Shown here in pieces: positions 1 through 6,454 of a stretch of DNA of 15,469 nt. Below the pieces are notes generated by a model that was given only the letters and a program-made list of their open reading frames with translations, was not told where the DNA came from and ran no database searches. Each line of letters starts with the position of its first letter. Position 1 is the first letter of the stretch. A program made the position numbers and the translations under genes. This DNA comes from GCA-2732805 sp964516605. Its GTDB lineage: Bacteria > Pseudomonadota > Gammaproteobacteria > Coxiellales > Coxiellaceae. The DNA is taken from contig CAZFAA010000041.1 of NCBI GenBank assembly GCA_964516605.1, positions 1 through 15,469 of the forward strand. The letters are read 5' to 3'.

Positions 1-93
1 TTGAGAGCAACTTGCTGAATATATGACTCCTGCTTGGGCATTTATTAAAATACTAAGACCCAATACGATACCCCACATCTTCTTTAGTTGCAT
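1..93 (-). CDS. N-terminus of a small exported protein (partial, runs off left edge)
   Basis: An open frame of 31 codons starts at ATG 93-91 and continues to the window edge without a stop. The translation begins MQLKKMWGIVLGLSILINAQ and then AGVIYSASCSQ. This is a textbook Sec signal peptide: two lysines near the start, a hydrophobic core (about residues 7-17) and an Ala-Gln-Ala cleavage site at about residues 19-21. A GCGAGG Shine-Dalgarno-like stretch lies about 6 nt upstream of the ATG. The mature protein would begin GVIYSASCSQ, in the periplasm or outside the cell. The family cannot be recognised from 31 residues. The gene is divergent from the AI-2E/PerM gene and shares the 94-318 intergenic region with it. 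Confidence 0.7.
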   Translation of the reverse strand, partial: MQLKKMWGIVLGLSILINAQAGVIYSASCSQ

Positions 94-211
94 AATAACC
101 CTCGCTCATCATGCACTCAATTTAACACGCTAACATTAACGGACTCTTAAAATTGGCCTGTTACACTGCAAAATATTAGTAATTCCAGGCCGCTAAAAAA
201 CACGTTTTTTT

Positions 212-233
212 TCGGGTTATATTGCATACCCGA
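212..233. repeat. Interrupted palindrome in divergent intergenic region
   Basis: Arms TCGGGT (212-217) and ACCCGA (228-233) are perfect inverted repeats around a 10-nt AT-rich centre that contains a TATATT string. It lies between the left-edge exported-protein gene and the AI-2E/PerM gene, so it could be an operator or a short hairpin. There is no direct evidence for either. The rest of 94-318 shows only A/T-rich sequence, another small palindrome at 270-282 (TGGTA-AAA-TACCA) and the promoter listed separately. Confidence 0.35.
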
Positions 234-283
234 CTCATGCATGTTGTTCTGATTGTAAAAGGGAATTCCTGGTAAAATACCAT

Positions 284-312
284 TTCGCATTTCATAGTGT
301 AATGGGTATAAT
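284..312 (+). promoter_or_regulatory. Sigma-70-type promoter with -10 only 6 nt from the start codon
   Basis: A perfect -10 box TATAAT sits at 307-312, preceded at 17 nt by TTCGCA (284-289, four of six matches to the -35 consensus). Only six bases separate the -10 box from the ATG at 319, so transcription would start at or next to the start codon. No Shine-Dalgarno sequence is present, and an in-frame stop (TAG 295-297) excludes a longer reading frame. A leaderless mRNA is the simplest reading. The alternative is that the true start lies downstream, for example Met29 at 403, which also lacks an obvious ribosome binding site. Confidence 0.6.
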
Positions 313-318
313 CTTTCA

Positions 319-1428
319 ATGATCAGTCACAATCCCATTATTAAATCGGTTTCTCAGTGGTTTCAGAAAACATTTTCCGATCCTGATGCGATCACGTTGT
401 TTATGACGCTGGTATTCGCATTGATTTTCTTAGAGCTGTTTGGAACGATTTTAATGCCGGTATTAGTCAGTATCGTGATTGCTTATTTACTCAATGCAGT
501 GGTGCGGTTTTTGCAGCGTTGGCATTGCCCGCGTATGTTAGCTGTTTTTATCGTCTACGTGATTTTTTTAGGGGCGTTACTGTACGCTATATTAGGGTTG
601 ATACCATTATTGATTAAAGAGCTGAGCAATCTGGTTAATGCGCTGCCTCATGCGTTAGTCCAAAGCCAGGATTGGCTGAATTTGCAGGTACAAAAATATC
701 CCAAATACCTCTCTGTAGGGCAATTACATAGCTATGCGTCGATGCTTCAGGGTCAATTGGCACATGGTGGGCAAGTTGTATTGAAATATACCGTATCATT
801 CATCCCCAATTTACTGCATTTGGTTTTGTATTTAGTGTTAATCCCACTGTTTGTGTTTTTCTTTATGAAGGACAGTCAGGTGATAACGCAATGGTTCTCA
901 CAGTATTTGCCTAAGAATCGTGGTTTGAGTCAACGTGTCTGGTCTGATTTAAATATTAAGATTGGTGCCTATGTCAAAGGACGTGTGCTGGAAATTATTA
1001 TTGTGGCGATTGTCACGTTAGCCGCTTTTTCTATTTTAGGTTTGCAATATGCAGTATTGTTGGGCGTGGCTGTGGGTGTATCTGTGATTATTCCCTATGT
1101 GGGGGCGATTGTAGTGACCATTCCAGTTGTGATTGTAGCTTTAGTGCAATTTGGTTGGTCAGCGCATTTTGCCTATGTCATCATAACCTATGCTGTGATT
1201 ATTATTGTGGAAGGTAATTTGCTAGTGCCTTACTTATTTTCAGAATCCATGAAGCTACATCCAGTTGTTATCATTCTGGCGGTAGTGGTCTTTGGAGGCA
1301 TTTGGGGTTTTTGGGGGATATTTTTTGCAATCCCCTTAGCGACTTTAATTGATGTCGTGCTGCGTGCGTGGCCACGTTATGGTAGTAATAATCAAAAAAC
1401 AGTAAACATTAAACCACCAACGCAGTGA
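319..1428 (+). CDS. AI-2E/PerM family membrane transporter
   Basis: This is a 369-residue polytopic inner-membrane protein of the AI-2E transporter-like (PerM/YdiK/YhhQ-type permease) family. It has the expected order: two close N-terminal membrane segments (about residues 25-65), a third (about 72-100), a soluble loop (about 100-155), and then a run of hydrophobic segments to about residue 345. The family's conserved late motifs are visible: a loop ending IIPYVGAIVVTIPV (about 255-268) and GGIWGFWGIFFAIPLATLIDVV (about 326-348). Length fits the family. The substrate is not predictable, since members export various small molecules or sodium and few really transport AI-2. It is transcribed alone and converges on the ybaB/recR/dnaX block. 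The chosen ATG has no ribosome binding site and lies just after a consensus -10 box. Confidence 0.85.
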   Translation: MISHNPIIKSVSQWFQKTFSDPDAITLFMTLVFALIFLELFGTILMPVLVSIVIAYLLNAVVRFLQRWHCPRMLAVFIVYVIFLGALLYAILGLIPLLIKELSNLVNALPHALVQSQDWLNLQVQKYPKYLSVGQLHSYASMLQGQLAHGGQVVLKYTVSFIPNLLHLVLYLVLIPLFVFFFMKDSQVITQWFSQYLPKNRGLSQRVWSDLNIKIGAYVKGRVLEIIIVAIVTLAAFSILGLQYAVLLGVAVGVSVIIPYVGAIVVTIPVVIVALVQFGWSAHFAYVIITYAVIIIVEGNLLVPYLFSESMKLHPVVIILAVVVFGGIWGFWGIFFAIPLATLIDVVLRAWPRYGSNNQKTVNIKPPTQ

Positions 1429-1467
1429 GCTTATTCGTTTAGCAGCAAATCAACAACGCTTTATACT

Positions 1468-1489
1468 CCCCCCAAAAAAAGTCGGGGGG
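1468..1489. terminator. Putative hairpin between convergent genes
   Basis: A run of six C (1468-1473) and a run of six G (1484-1489) form a perfect GC stem around a 10-nt A-rich loop. It lies in the 77-nt gap between the stop codons of the AI-2E/PerM gene and ybaB. No strong U-tract follows on either strand, so this is an atypical terminator, but its position and stability fit transcript ends for both convergent genes. Confidence 0.5.
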
Positions 1490-1505
1490 TAGTGTTTATA
1501 CTGTC

Positions 1506-1841
1506 TTATTCCTTACCTGAGTCACCTTCGCCTAAGCCACCAAATAGTTTGCTAGCGCTTAGCATTTTTTCTTGGGTGATTTTTTCAACTTTACTGGTGG
1601 CATTATTGAATGCCGCAAGCACCAGTTCAGTTACGATAACCTGACCTTCTTTAAAGATATCCTCATCAATAGTCATGGCTTTTGCCTGGTAACGAGCTGT
1701 CATTGTGACTTGCACAGCACCCGCACCAGCTTCGCCGATCACTTCAATATTAGACAGTTCGTCTTTGGTTGTTTCCATCATCTCTTGCATTTTTTTAGCA
1801 TTTTTAAGTAAAGCACCAAAATTTAATTTATCACCAAACAT
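1506..1841 (-). CDS. ybaB: YbaB/EbfC nucleoid-associated DNA-binding protein
   Basis: This 111-residue protein matches the YbaB/EbfC family in length (E. coli 109) and pattern. An N-terminal helix carries the NFGALLKNAKKMQEMME signature (about residues 7-23). A beta core with VIGEAGAGAVQVTMTARYQ (about 34-52) and a C-terminal helix to KLFGGLGEG follow. Family members are homodimeric tweezer-like proteins that bind DNA as nucleoid-associated factors. The gene is last in the dnaX-recR block, only 9 nt after the recR stop, with a GAGGT ribosome binding site 6 nt before the ATG. The unusual point is that the usual position of ybaB, between dnaX and recR, is held here by a second, divergent homologue. 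Confidence 0.92.
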   Translation of the reverse strand: MFGDKLNFGALLKNAKKMQEMMETTKDELSNIEVIGEAGAGAVQVTMTARYQAKAMTIDEDIFKEGQVIVTELVLAAFNNATSKVEKITQEKMLSASKLFGGLGEGDSGKE

Positions 1842-1850
1842 ATTATTACC

Positions 1851-2456
1851 TCATTCTATTGTTAAGGGCTCACGTGACCGCAGTGCATGCGCAAGTGTGC
1901 CACCATCTAAATATTCCAGTTCACCGCCAATCGGAACGCCTTGAGCAATGCGGCTGCAACGCACTTTAAATTGCCCGACATGTGTTGCAATGTAATGCGC
2001 AGTTGCCTTACCTTCCATTGTCGGATTGGTGGCGAGAATCAATTCTTCTATCGGTTCTTGTTGCAATTTTTGCAGCAGAATCGGTATACCTATGTCCAGC
2101 GGCCCAATTCCGTCTAGAGGCGATAAATGCCCTTGCAAGACGAAATATTTTCCGTGATACGTTTGCGTTTGTTCTAAGGCCACCACGTCAGCAGGTGATT
2201 CCACTACGCACAAAAGCCGGTTATCACGCCGCTCACTACGACAGAGATCACATACAGGATGCTCTGTATAAATTCGACAACTTTGGCAGTGCTTTACTTG
2301 TGTTAAGGCTTGCTGCAATTGTGTTGCAAGGAGTTCACCTTTGCCACGATGCTGTTGATCCAACAAGTGAAACGCCATCCGTTGTGCTGATTTTGGGCCA
2401 ATTCCAGGCAGGCACTGTAGTGCATCAATCAAATTTTTTGTTAATGGGCTAAACAT
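1851..2456 (-). CDS. recR: Recombination mediator protein RecR
   Basis: RecR works with RecF/RecO to load RecA on gapped DNA during post-replication repair. From the ATG at 2456 the protein is 201 residues, identical in length to E. coli RecR. Features in order are an N-terminal helix-hairpin-helix (LPGIGPKSAQRMAFHLL, about residues 16-32), a four-cysteine zinc finger (Cys57, Cys60, Cys69, Cys72), and a Toprim domain starting LLCVVESPADVVALE (about 81-95) and continuing YFVLQGHLSPLDGIGP. An in-frame TTG at 2501 would add 15 residues (MFGFLLANSIGAPDR), but these are outside the family pattern, so the ATG is preferred. An AGGAG lies about 12 nt upstream of it. The gene follows a 117-nt gap after the first ybaB-like gene. 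That gap holds no gene or clear terminator. Confidence 0.95.
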   Translation of the reverse strand: MFSPLTKNLIDALQCLPGIGPKSAQRMAFHLLDQQHRGKGELLATQLQQALTQVKHCQSCRIYTEHPVCDLCRSERRDNRLLCVVESPADVVALEQTQTYHGKYFVLQGHLSPLDGIGPLDIGIPILLQKLQQEPIEELILATNPTMEGKATAHYIATHVGQFKVRCSRIAQGVPIGGELEYLDGGTLAHALRSREPLTIE

Positions 2457-2573
2457 CCTGTCTGGCGCTCCTATGCTATTTGCCAACAAAAATCCGAACA
2501 AAAAAGTGAAGCCCCAATTTTGCTTTTCAGGCGCATCAACATGCTATCCACGTCTTGAAGTATCATGACAATA

Positions 2574-2933
2574 CTATTTATCATCCTCATTTTGATCCGC
2601 TGAGATGTTGCGAATTTCATCCGGAATTTGCATACTTTGCAGTAATTCCATGGTTTTTGCTTGGGTCGTTTGTTGGATTTTTTCAGCAAGATCCTTCCAT
2701 GCTTCACGGACACGCCATTTGAATTCACGCACGCCACCTGATAAAGCACGTTCATCAAACTCAATGTCTTCAAATAGATACGTCGCTGTCATGGTGATAC
2801 GTACTGTTTTATCATGTGATTCGCCAAATACTTTTATATCGGCTAGATTTGAATACGTACTTTGCATTTGGTTTTGCATGTCCATAATGCTGGATTTGAT
2901 ATCGTCTAATAATTTTTTTTCATCATCACTCAT
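2574..2933 (-). CDS. Divergent second YbaB/EbfC-like protein
   Basis: This 119-residue protein starts at ATG 2933, which overlaps the dnaX stop by 8 nt and has GGAG 5 nt upstream. An in-frame GTG at 2945 would add four residues and is less likely. The central part, DIKVFGESHDKTVRITMTATY (about residues 32-52), lines up with IEVIGEAGAGAVQVTMTARY of the canonical YbaB encoded 0.7 kb away. The long N-terminal amphipathic helix (about 1-30) and C-terminal helix also correspond. It lacks the usual glycine-rich YbaB N- and C-termini, is acidic, and ends in a charged tail (ADQNEDDK). It holds the standard ybaB slot between dnaX and recR, so it is probably an ancient paralogue. A role in the nucleoid or replication fork is inferred from fold and position only. 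Confidence 0.8.
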   Translation of the reverse strand: MSDDEKKLLDDIKSSIMDMQNQMQSTYSNLADIKVFGESHDKTVRITMTATYLFEDIEFDERALSGGVREFKWRVREAWKDLAEKIQQTTQAKTMELLQSMQIPDEIRNISADQNEDDK

Positions 2934-4482
2934 GTTTTTCTCCACTTGATAGTATTGGTTTTATGCTTTCTTTAACGATATTCGCATCGAAAGATTTAAT
3001 AATTTTTTGCACGGTATCGTCAGTATAGATAGCTTTTTCAGCCTGTTCTTGTCGCTGTTCTATTTTGCGCGTTTGGCTGCTATGCGGCGTTTCCTGCGTT
3101 GATTCTACCAGTGTAATGGTTAATTGCAACACAGAATTGAAATACTTGTTTACAGACTCATTGATACGTTTTACCAAGGCATCTTGCAGCAGCGCTTTAT
3201 GTTTGGGGTGAAGACCCAGCTCAATACGTTGATTTTGTTGCCGAATTAAGGTGCATTGCTCTGCAAGCATGCGAGCGGCACCAGTTAATTCAAGCTGATC
3301 AAACACGTTATTCCAATTCAGATCATTGTTAAGTGGTGCCGCAGATTTAGCTGCCGCGGGTGCCTGAGGTGGCTGCGTGTCGTGTTGTAATACATCAATT
3401 TTGACTTCTTGAGTAATAGGGGTAAAGGCGAGCATTCGCAAGAGCGTCATTTCAAAGCCACTACGTAATGTTGGTGCGAAAGTTAGGTCGCGCTGACCCA
3501 TCATGCCAATTTGATAATAAAGCTGTACGTCTTGGGGGCTGATTTGCTGGGCAAATTGAACTAGTGTCGGATCAGCAACAAAATTGGGGATTACTTGTAA
3601 TAATGTGAGGGTGTGCAAGTAAGACAGTAGCTCTTTGAGTGCTGAGCTAAAATCGACACCAAGCTCATATAATTTTGTCGTTGTTGACACAATTTTATTA
3701 GCATCGTGACAAGCTAGGGCGCTGAGCAGTTCAAGAATAAGCGTTTGATCAATTGTGCCGAGCATATTACGTGTATTGGTGGTTGTTACTGCGCCATGGC
3801 CAAATGCAATCGCTTGATCCAGTAAGCTCAATGCATCACGCAGGCTACCATCGGCCGCCTTGCTCACTAAGTAAATTGCCTCAGGTTCAAAGTGAATTTT
3901 TTCTTCGTGTAAAATATGTTGCAGTTGTTGGTCTATATCATCAACTGTTAAGTGAGGTAGATGAAATTGCAAACAACGCGATAAAACGGTGGCGGGTAAT
4001 TTTTGTGGATCAGTTGTTGCGAGTAGAAATTTAACGTGCTCAGGGGGTTCTTCTAATGTTTTGAGTAGTGCATTAAAGCTATGCCCTGATAACATGTGCA
4101 CTTCGTCAATTAGATAAATTTTAAAGCGCCCTATGGTAGGTGCGTATTGTATGTTATCGAGAATCTCGCGCGTATCTTCTACTTTAGTGCGCGACGCAGC
4201 ATCGATTTCAAAAAAATCAGGGAAAAAACCCTGATTGATAGCAGTGCATGCAGAGCATTGTTCACACGGTGTGGCGCTCATGCCGGCTTCACAATTCAGG
4301 CATTTGGCTAGTATGCGAGCAATGGTGGTTTTGCCTACGCCACGTGTTCCGGTAAAGAGATAGGCGTGATGCAGGAAATTTTGATTGAGAGCATGGGTTA
4401 ACGCCTGAACAGCAAAAGGTTGCCCCACGACGTCTTCAAATCGTTTTGGTCGCCATTTTCGTGCTAATGCCAGATGACCCAT
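2926..4482 (-). CDS. dnaX: DNA polymerase III subunit gamma/tau (clamp loader ATPase)
   Basis: DnaX is the AAA+ motor of the clamp loader that places the beta sliding clamp on primed DNA. From the ATG at 4482 the protein is 518 residues. It opens with LARKWRPKRFEDVVGQ, then has Walker A GTRGVGKT (45-52), the clamp-loader zinc site Cys64/Cys73/Cys76/Cys79, Walker B LIDEVHML (124-131) and the arginine-finger motif SRC (168-170). Domain III extends to about residue 370, followed by a short linker (PPQAPAAAKSAAP) and a tau-like C-terminal region. It is shorter than E. coli tau (643). No A-rich slippery heptamer is visible near the end of domain III, so no frameshift-made gamma form is apparent. 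The frame stays open 19 codons further upstream into the 4.5S RNA gene, but the GAGGTGGTG ribosome binding site just before ATG 4482 and family alignment decide the start. Confidence 0.96.
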   Translation of the reverse strand: MGHLALARKWRPKRFEDVVGQPFAVQALTHALNQNFLHHAYLFTGTRGVGKTTIARILAKCLNCEAGMSATPCEQCSACTAINQGFFPDFFEIDAASRTKVEDTREILDNIQYAPTIGRFKIYLIDEVHMLSGHSFNALLKTLEEPPEHVKFLLATTDPQKLPATVLSRCLQFHLPHLTVDDIDQQLQHILHEEKIHFEPEAIYLVSKAADGSLRDALSLLDQAIAFGHGAVTTTNTRNMLGTIDQTLILELLSALACHDANKIVSTTTKLYELGVDFSSALKELLSYLHTLTLLQVIPNFVADPTLVQFAQQISPQDVQLYYQIGMMGQRDLTFAPTLRSGFEMTLLRMLAFTPITQEVKIDVLQHDTQPPQAPAAAKSAAPLNNDLNWNNVFDQLELTGAARMLAEQCTLIRQQNQRIELGLHPKHKALLQDALVKRINESVNKYFNSVLQLTITLVESTQETPHSSQTRKIEQRQEQAEKAIYTDDTVQKIIKSFDANIVKESIKPILSSGEKHE

Positions 4483-4499
4483 CACCACCTCAAAAAGGC

Positions 4500-4607
4500 G
4501 GTGACCCAAGAGCCGCACCTGCGCGCCCGAACTGGCCACTACCGTTGCTCCCTTCCGGGCCTGGCGGGGTTTGCGGTTGCTCGTCGCGAGGGGACCAATG
4601 AGTCACC
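4500..4607 (-). ncRNA. ffs: 4.5S RNA, small bacterial signal recognition particle RNA
   Basis: Read on the minus strand, the region contains the SRP RNA domain IV signature: CCAGGCCCGGAAGGGAGCA in the apical part, with the GGAAG tetraloop region and the asymmetric AGCA internal loop that bind Ffh. The ends pair: GGUGACUC at the 5' side (4607-4600) is fully complementary to GGGUCACC at the 3' side (4507-4500), allowing one G-U pair. This gives a hairpin of about 108 nt, the size of the gammaproteobacterial 4.5S RNA. A CGCCUUUUU tract follows immediately (to about 4489), consistent with termination. The RNA lies 17 nt upstream of the dnaX ATG, an arrangement seen in other bacteria. Exact ends are estimated from pairing. 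Confidence 0.93.
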
Positions 4608-4614
4608 AACACTC

Positions 4615-4644
4615 GTTTTACCCATCATTGGATGGGTCTGTAAA
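4615..4644 (-). promoter_or_regulatory. Putative ffs promoter with palindrome in the spacer
   Basis: On the minus strand TTTACA (4644-4639) is followed after 18 nt by TAAAAC (4620-4615). With an alternative register the spacing is 17 to GTAAAA. Transcription would start about 8 nt later, at the predicted 5' end of the 4.5S RNA near 4607. The spacer contains a perfect 6-4-6 inverted repeat, CCCATC-ATTG-GATGGG at 4621-4636. It could be an operator or could be chance. Confidence 0.45.
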
Positions 4645-4752
4645 TTTTGGCTAAGGATACACTGGAGTGATGGTCAAAACAACCTTTAAAATGTTGTGTT
4701 TATGCAATCAGTGTTTTATTGTGTCCGCTCACCTAAATAAGGAGCGTTTATT

Positions 4753-5496
4753 ATGATGTGTAGACTATTAAACTACGTATTAGCGTGCGTTGTAGTACTA
4801 GTCTGTATGAGTGCGCAAGCCAGTAATTGGGGGCATGCCAATGCAGTTGATGGGAAGTATAGTTTTGCCAGTTGTCATCGAGGTTATCAGTCTCCGATTG
4901 ATATCAATCGACAATATCAAGGCTGTTTATCTGTAAAGCGTCTGTCAATCAAAGTGATTCCTGGTCATTATTCTGCGAAGGTAATGAATACAGGGCATGA
5001 TATTCAGGTTGTATTTACACATGAGATGCCAGAAGTGGCAATAGGTAAGGATTATTATCACGTGTTGCAGTTTCATTTGCGCACCCCATCTGAGACAACT
5101 CTCGCCCACAGGCATTTTGCGGGCGAGTTGCAACTTGTTTTAAATGATACAAGTTTAGCTCCAGTGCGTGTTTTAGCAGTATTGTTAGATGAGGGTCGGT
5201 CTCATCCAGGCATTGCCACTATATTGCAAAAAACCCCGCATAAAGCAGGTGTGAGCTCATCTGCATTTGCGTTCACAGGGAGTGATTTGAATAGTATGTT
5301 ACCCGCTGTGCGAAATTATTATCAATTTACAGGCTCTCTTACAACACCTCCTTGTACAAATAATTTGATTTGGATTGTATTCATGCATCCTGTATCGCTA
5401 TCTCGTCATCAAATACAGATGTTACGCAGTTTTTATTCAGATAATCACAGACCCACCCAGAATTTGCGGGGACGTCATATTCAAGTTGCGCAGTAA
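4753..5496 (+). CDS. Exported alpha-carbonic-anhydrase-like protein lacking zinc ligands
   Basis: This 247-residue protein has a signal peptide (hydrophobic core about residues 6-20, likely cleavage after AQA at 23), so it is periplasmic or secreted. AAGGAG lies 8 nt before the ATG. The fold is clearly alpha-carbonic anhydrase: CHRGYQSPIDI (41-51), NTGHDIQV (79-86), QFHLRTPSE (106-114), GELQLVL (124-130), GSLTTPPC (194-201). The two cysteines (41, 201) expected to form the bacterial disulfide, the Glu114 and Glu125 gate residues and the active-site threonine region are kept. Of the three zinc histidines only the first remains (His108). The second is Arg110 (codon CGC) and the third is Gln127 (codon CAA). 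The spacing of positions 110 and 127 (17 residues) matches bacterial alpha-CAs as I recall them, so the assignment is firm. Hydratase activity is therefore unlikely; a binding or structural role is inferred. Confidence 0.88.
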   Translation: MMCRLLNYVLACVVVLVCMSAQASNWGHANAVDGKYSFASCHRGYQSPIDINRQYQGCLSVKRLSIKVIPGHYSAKVMNTGHDIQVVFTHEMPEVAIGKDYYHVLQFHLRTPSETTLAHRHFAGELQLVLNDTSLAPVRVLAVLLDEGRSHPGIATILQKTPHKAGVSSSAFAFTGSDLNSMLPAVRNYYQFTGSLTTPPCTNNLIWIVFMHPVSLSRHQIQMLRSFYSDNHRPTQNLRGRHIQVAQ

Positions 5497-5530
5497 CGTA
5501 TTCATGCGGCGACCAGTTTATTTTCGTTAA

Positions 5531-5559
5531 TTGACTGGTGTAACAGCAACGTATATTAT
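5531..5559 (+). promoter_or_regulatory. Strong sigma-70-type promoter for the dienelactone hydrolase gene
   Basis: TTGACT (5531-5536) and TATTAT (5554-5559) each match the consensus at five of six positions, with an optimal 17-nt spacer. Transcription would start near 5566, giving a leader of about 145 nt before the GTG start at 5711. An inverted repeat, ACCAGT (5512-5517) and ACTGGT (5534-5539), overlaps the -35 box and could be a regulator site. Confidence 0.6.
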
Positions 5560-5621
5560 ACCTAAGGTTATTCAGAGAAATAAGGGTTTTCTTTTTCTTT
5601 GAATTTAACGTTTTGGGACAT

Positions 5622-5687
5622 TAATTAGGGACAGTTATTATTTATATTATTGGACTGCAAATATTAAATGTAATCAGTCCCTAATTA
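5622..5687. repeat. 66-bp element bounded by an 11-bp perfect inverted repeat
   Basis: TAATTAGGGAC (5622-5632) and GTCCCTAATTA (5677-5687) are perfect inverted repeats around a 44-nt AT-rich core. The element lies in the leader of the dienelactone hydrolase gene and ends 12 nt before its ribosome binding site. A first ATG at 5687 sits at the edge of the right arm. It could be a small non-autonomous element (MITE or REP-type remnant), or a long-loop RNA hairpin affecting translation. No target-site duplication is obvious. Confidence 0.5.
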
Positions 5688-5710
5688 TGCCCATTTTTTG
5701 GAGAATTGCA

Positions 5711-6433
5711 GTGCAAACAGCCGTTATAGAATACTACGATCAAGATGTATTGTGTAAAGGATGGCTTGCATTTGATCCCGCTCAAACTACACCTCAGCCC
5801 ACCGTTTTAATTGCGCACGCATTTGATGGCATTACGGATCACATTCGTCATTATGCTATGCAGGTTGTTGCAGCAGGCTATGTTGCTTTTTGTGTTGATT
5901 TGTTTGGTTATGGGAAGACAGCTGGTGATATGGATAGCTGCATGGCATTAATCATGCCTTTTTTAAATGATCGTGCTTTATTACAACAGCGTATCTTAGC
6001 AGGTTTCAATTCATGTAAAGAGCAGACTATTGTAGACAGCAATCAAATTGTTGCAATGGGTTTTTGTTTTGGCGGTACGAGTGTTTTGGATTTAGCGCGC
6101 TCTGGTGCGTCAGTCAAGGGTGTTGCTTGTTTGCATGGTGTGTTAACACCGCCTCAACATGTTATGGCAGGTGATATAACAGCCAAAGTGCTCATTTTAA
6201 ATGGCTACGATGATCCGCAAATTGGTAAAGATCAATTGGCAATTATGGCCGATGAGTTCAATACAAAAAATGTCGATTGGCAGTTTATTTATTTTAGTCA
6301 TACACAGCACGCTTATACGGAGCCGCATGCTGACAAAATTGGCGGTGCAAAAGTAGGGCGTGTTTATAATGCTGATTCCGCAGGACGTGCATGGCAATAT
6401 TGTCAGGTATTTTTTAAAGATGTGTTGAATTAA
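5711..6433 (+). CDS. Dienelactone hydrolase family protein
   Basis: This alpha/beta-hydrolase of the dienelactone hydrolase (DLH) family has 240 residues from GTG 5711, close to classical DLH (about 236). The nucleophile lies in GFCFGGTSVLDLA with cysteine at about residue 119. The acid is in NGYDDP (about 165-170) and the histidine in HTQHAY (about residue 200), giving the Cys-Asp-His triad of true DLH. The start of the fold, AVIEYYDQDVLCKGWLAFD, matches the family. GTG 5711 is chosen over ATG 5687 because TTGGAGAA lies 5-12 nt upstream of it and the extra eight residues (MPIFWRIA) are not family-like. The protein is cytoplasmic with no signal peptide. The substrate is unknown: most genomic DLH-like proteins are not in chloroaromatic pathways, and no such pathway is nearby. 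It is transcribed alone and converges on lysR. Confidence 0.87.
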   Translation: MQTAVIEYYDQDVLCKGWLAFDPAQTTPQPTVLIAHAFDGITDHIRHYAMQVVAAGYVAFCVDLFGYGKTAGDMDSCMALIMPFLNDRALLQQRILAGFNSCKEQTIVDSNQIVAMGFCFGGTSVLDLARSGASVKGVACLHGVLTPPQHVMAGDITAKVLILNGYDDPQIGKDQLAIMADEFNTKNVDWQFIYFSHTQHAYTEPHADKIGGAKVGRVYNADSAGRAWQYCQVFFKDVLN

Positions 6434-6454
6434 ACGCAGTGTGCAAACAGCAAG

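Noticed and set aside
2471..2773. 100-residue open frame on the minus strand covering the ybaB-like/recR gap
   Set aside because: Most of it is an out-of-frame shadow of the 119-aa YbaB-like gene. The tail in the gap resembles no known protein and has no start of its own.
3300..3420. Programmed frameshift in dnaX to make a short gamma subunit
   Set aside because: No A-rich slippery heptamer of the E. coli type is visible near the end of domain III on the coding strand.
4483..4539. N-terminal extension of DnaX by 19 residues
   Set aside because: The extra codons lie over the 3' end of the 4.5S RNA gene and are not part of the DnaX family. ATG 4482 has a strong GAGGT ribosome binding site.
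5687..5710. ATG 5687 as start of the dienelactone hydrolase
   Set aside because: It sits on the right arm of the inverted repeat without a ribosome binding site. GTG 5711 has one at good spacing and gives a family-like N-terminus.
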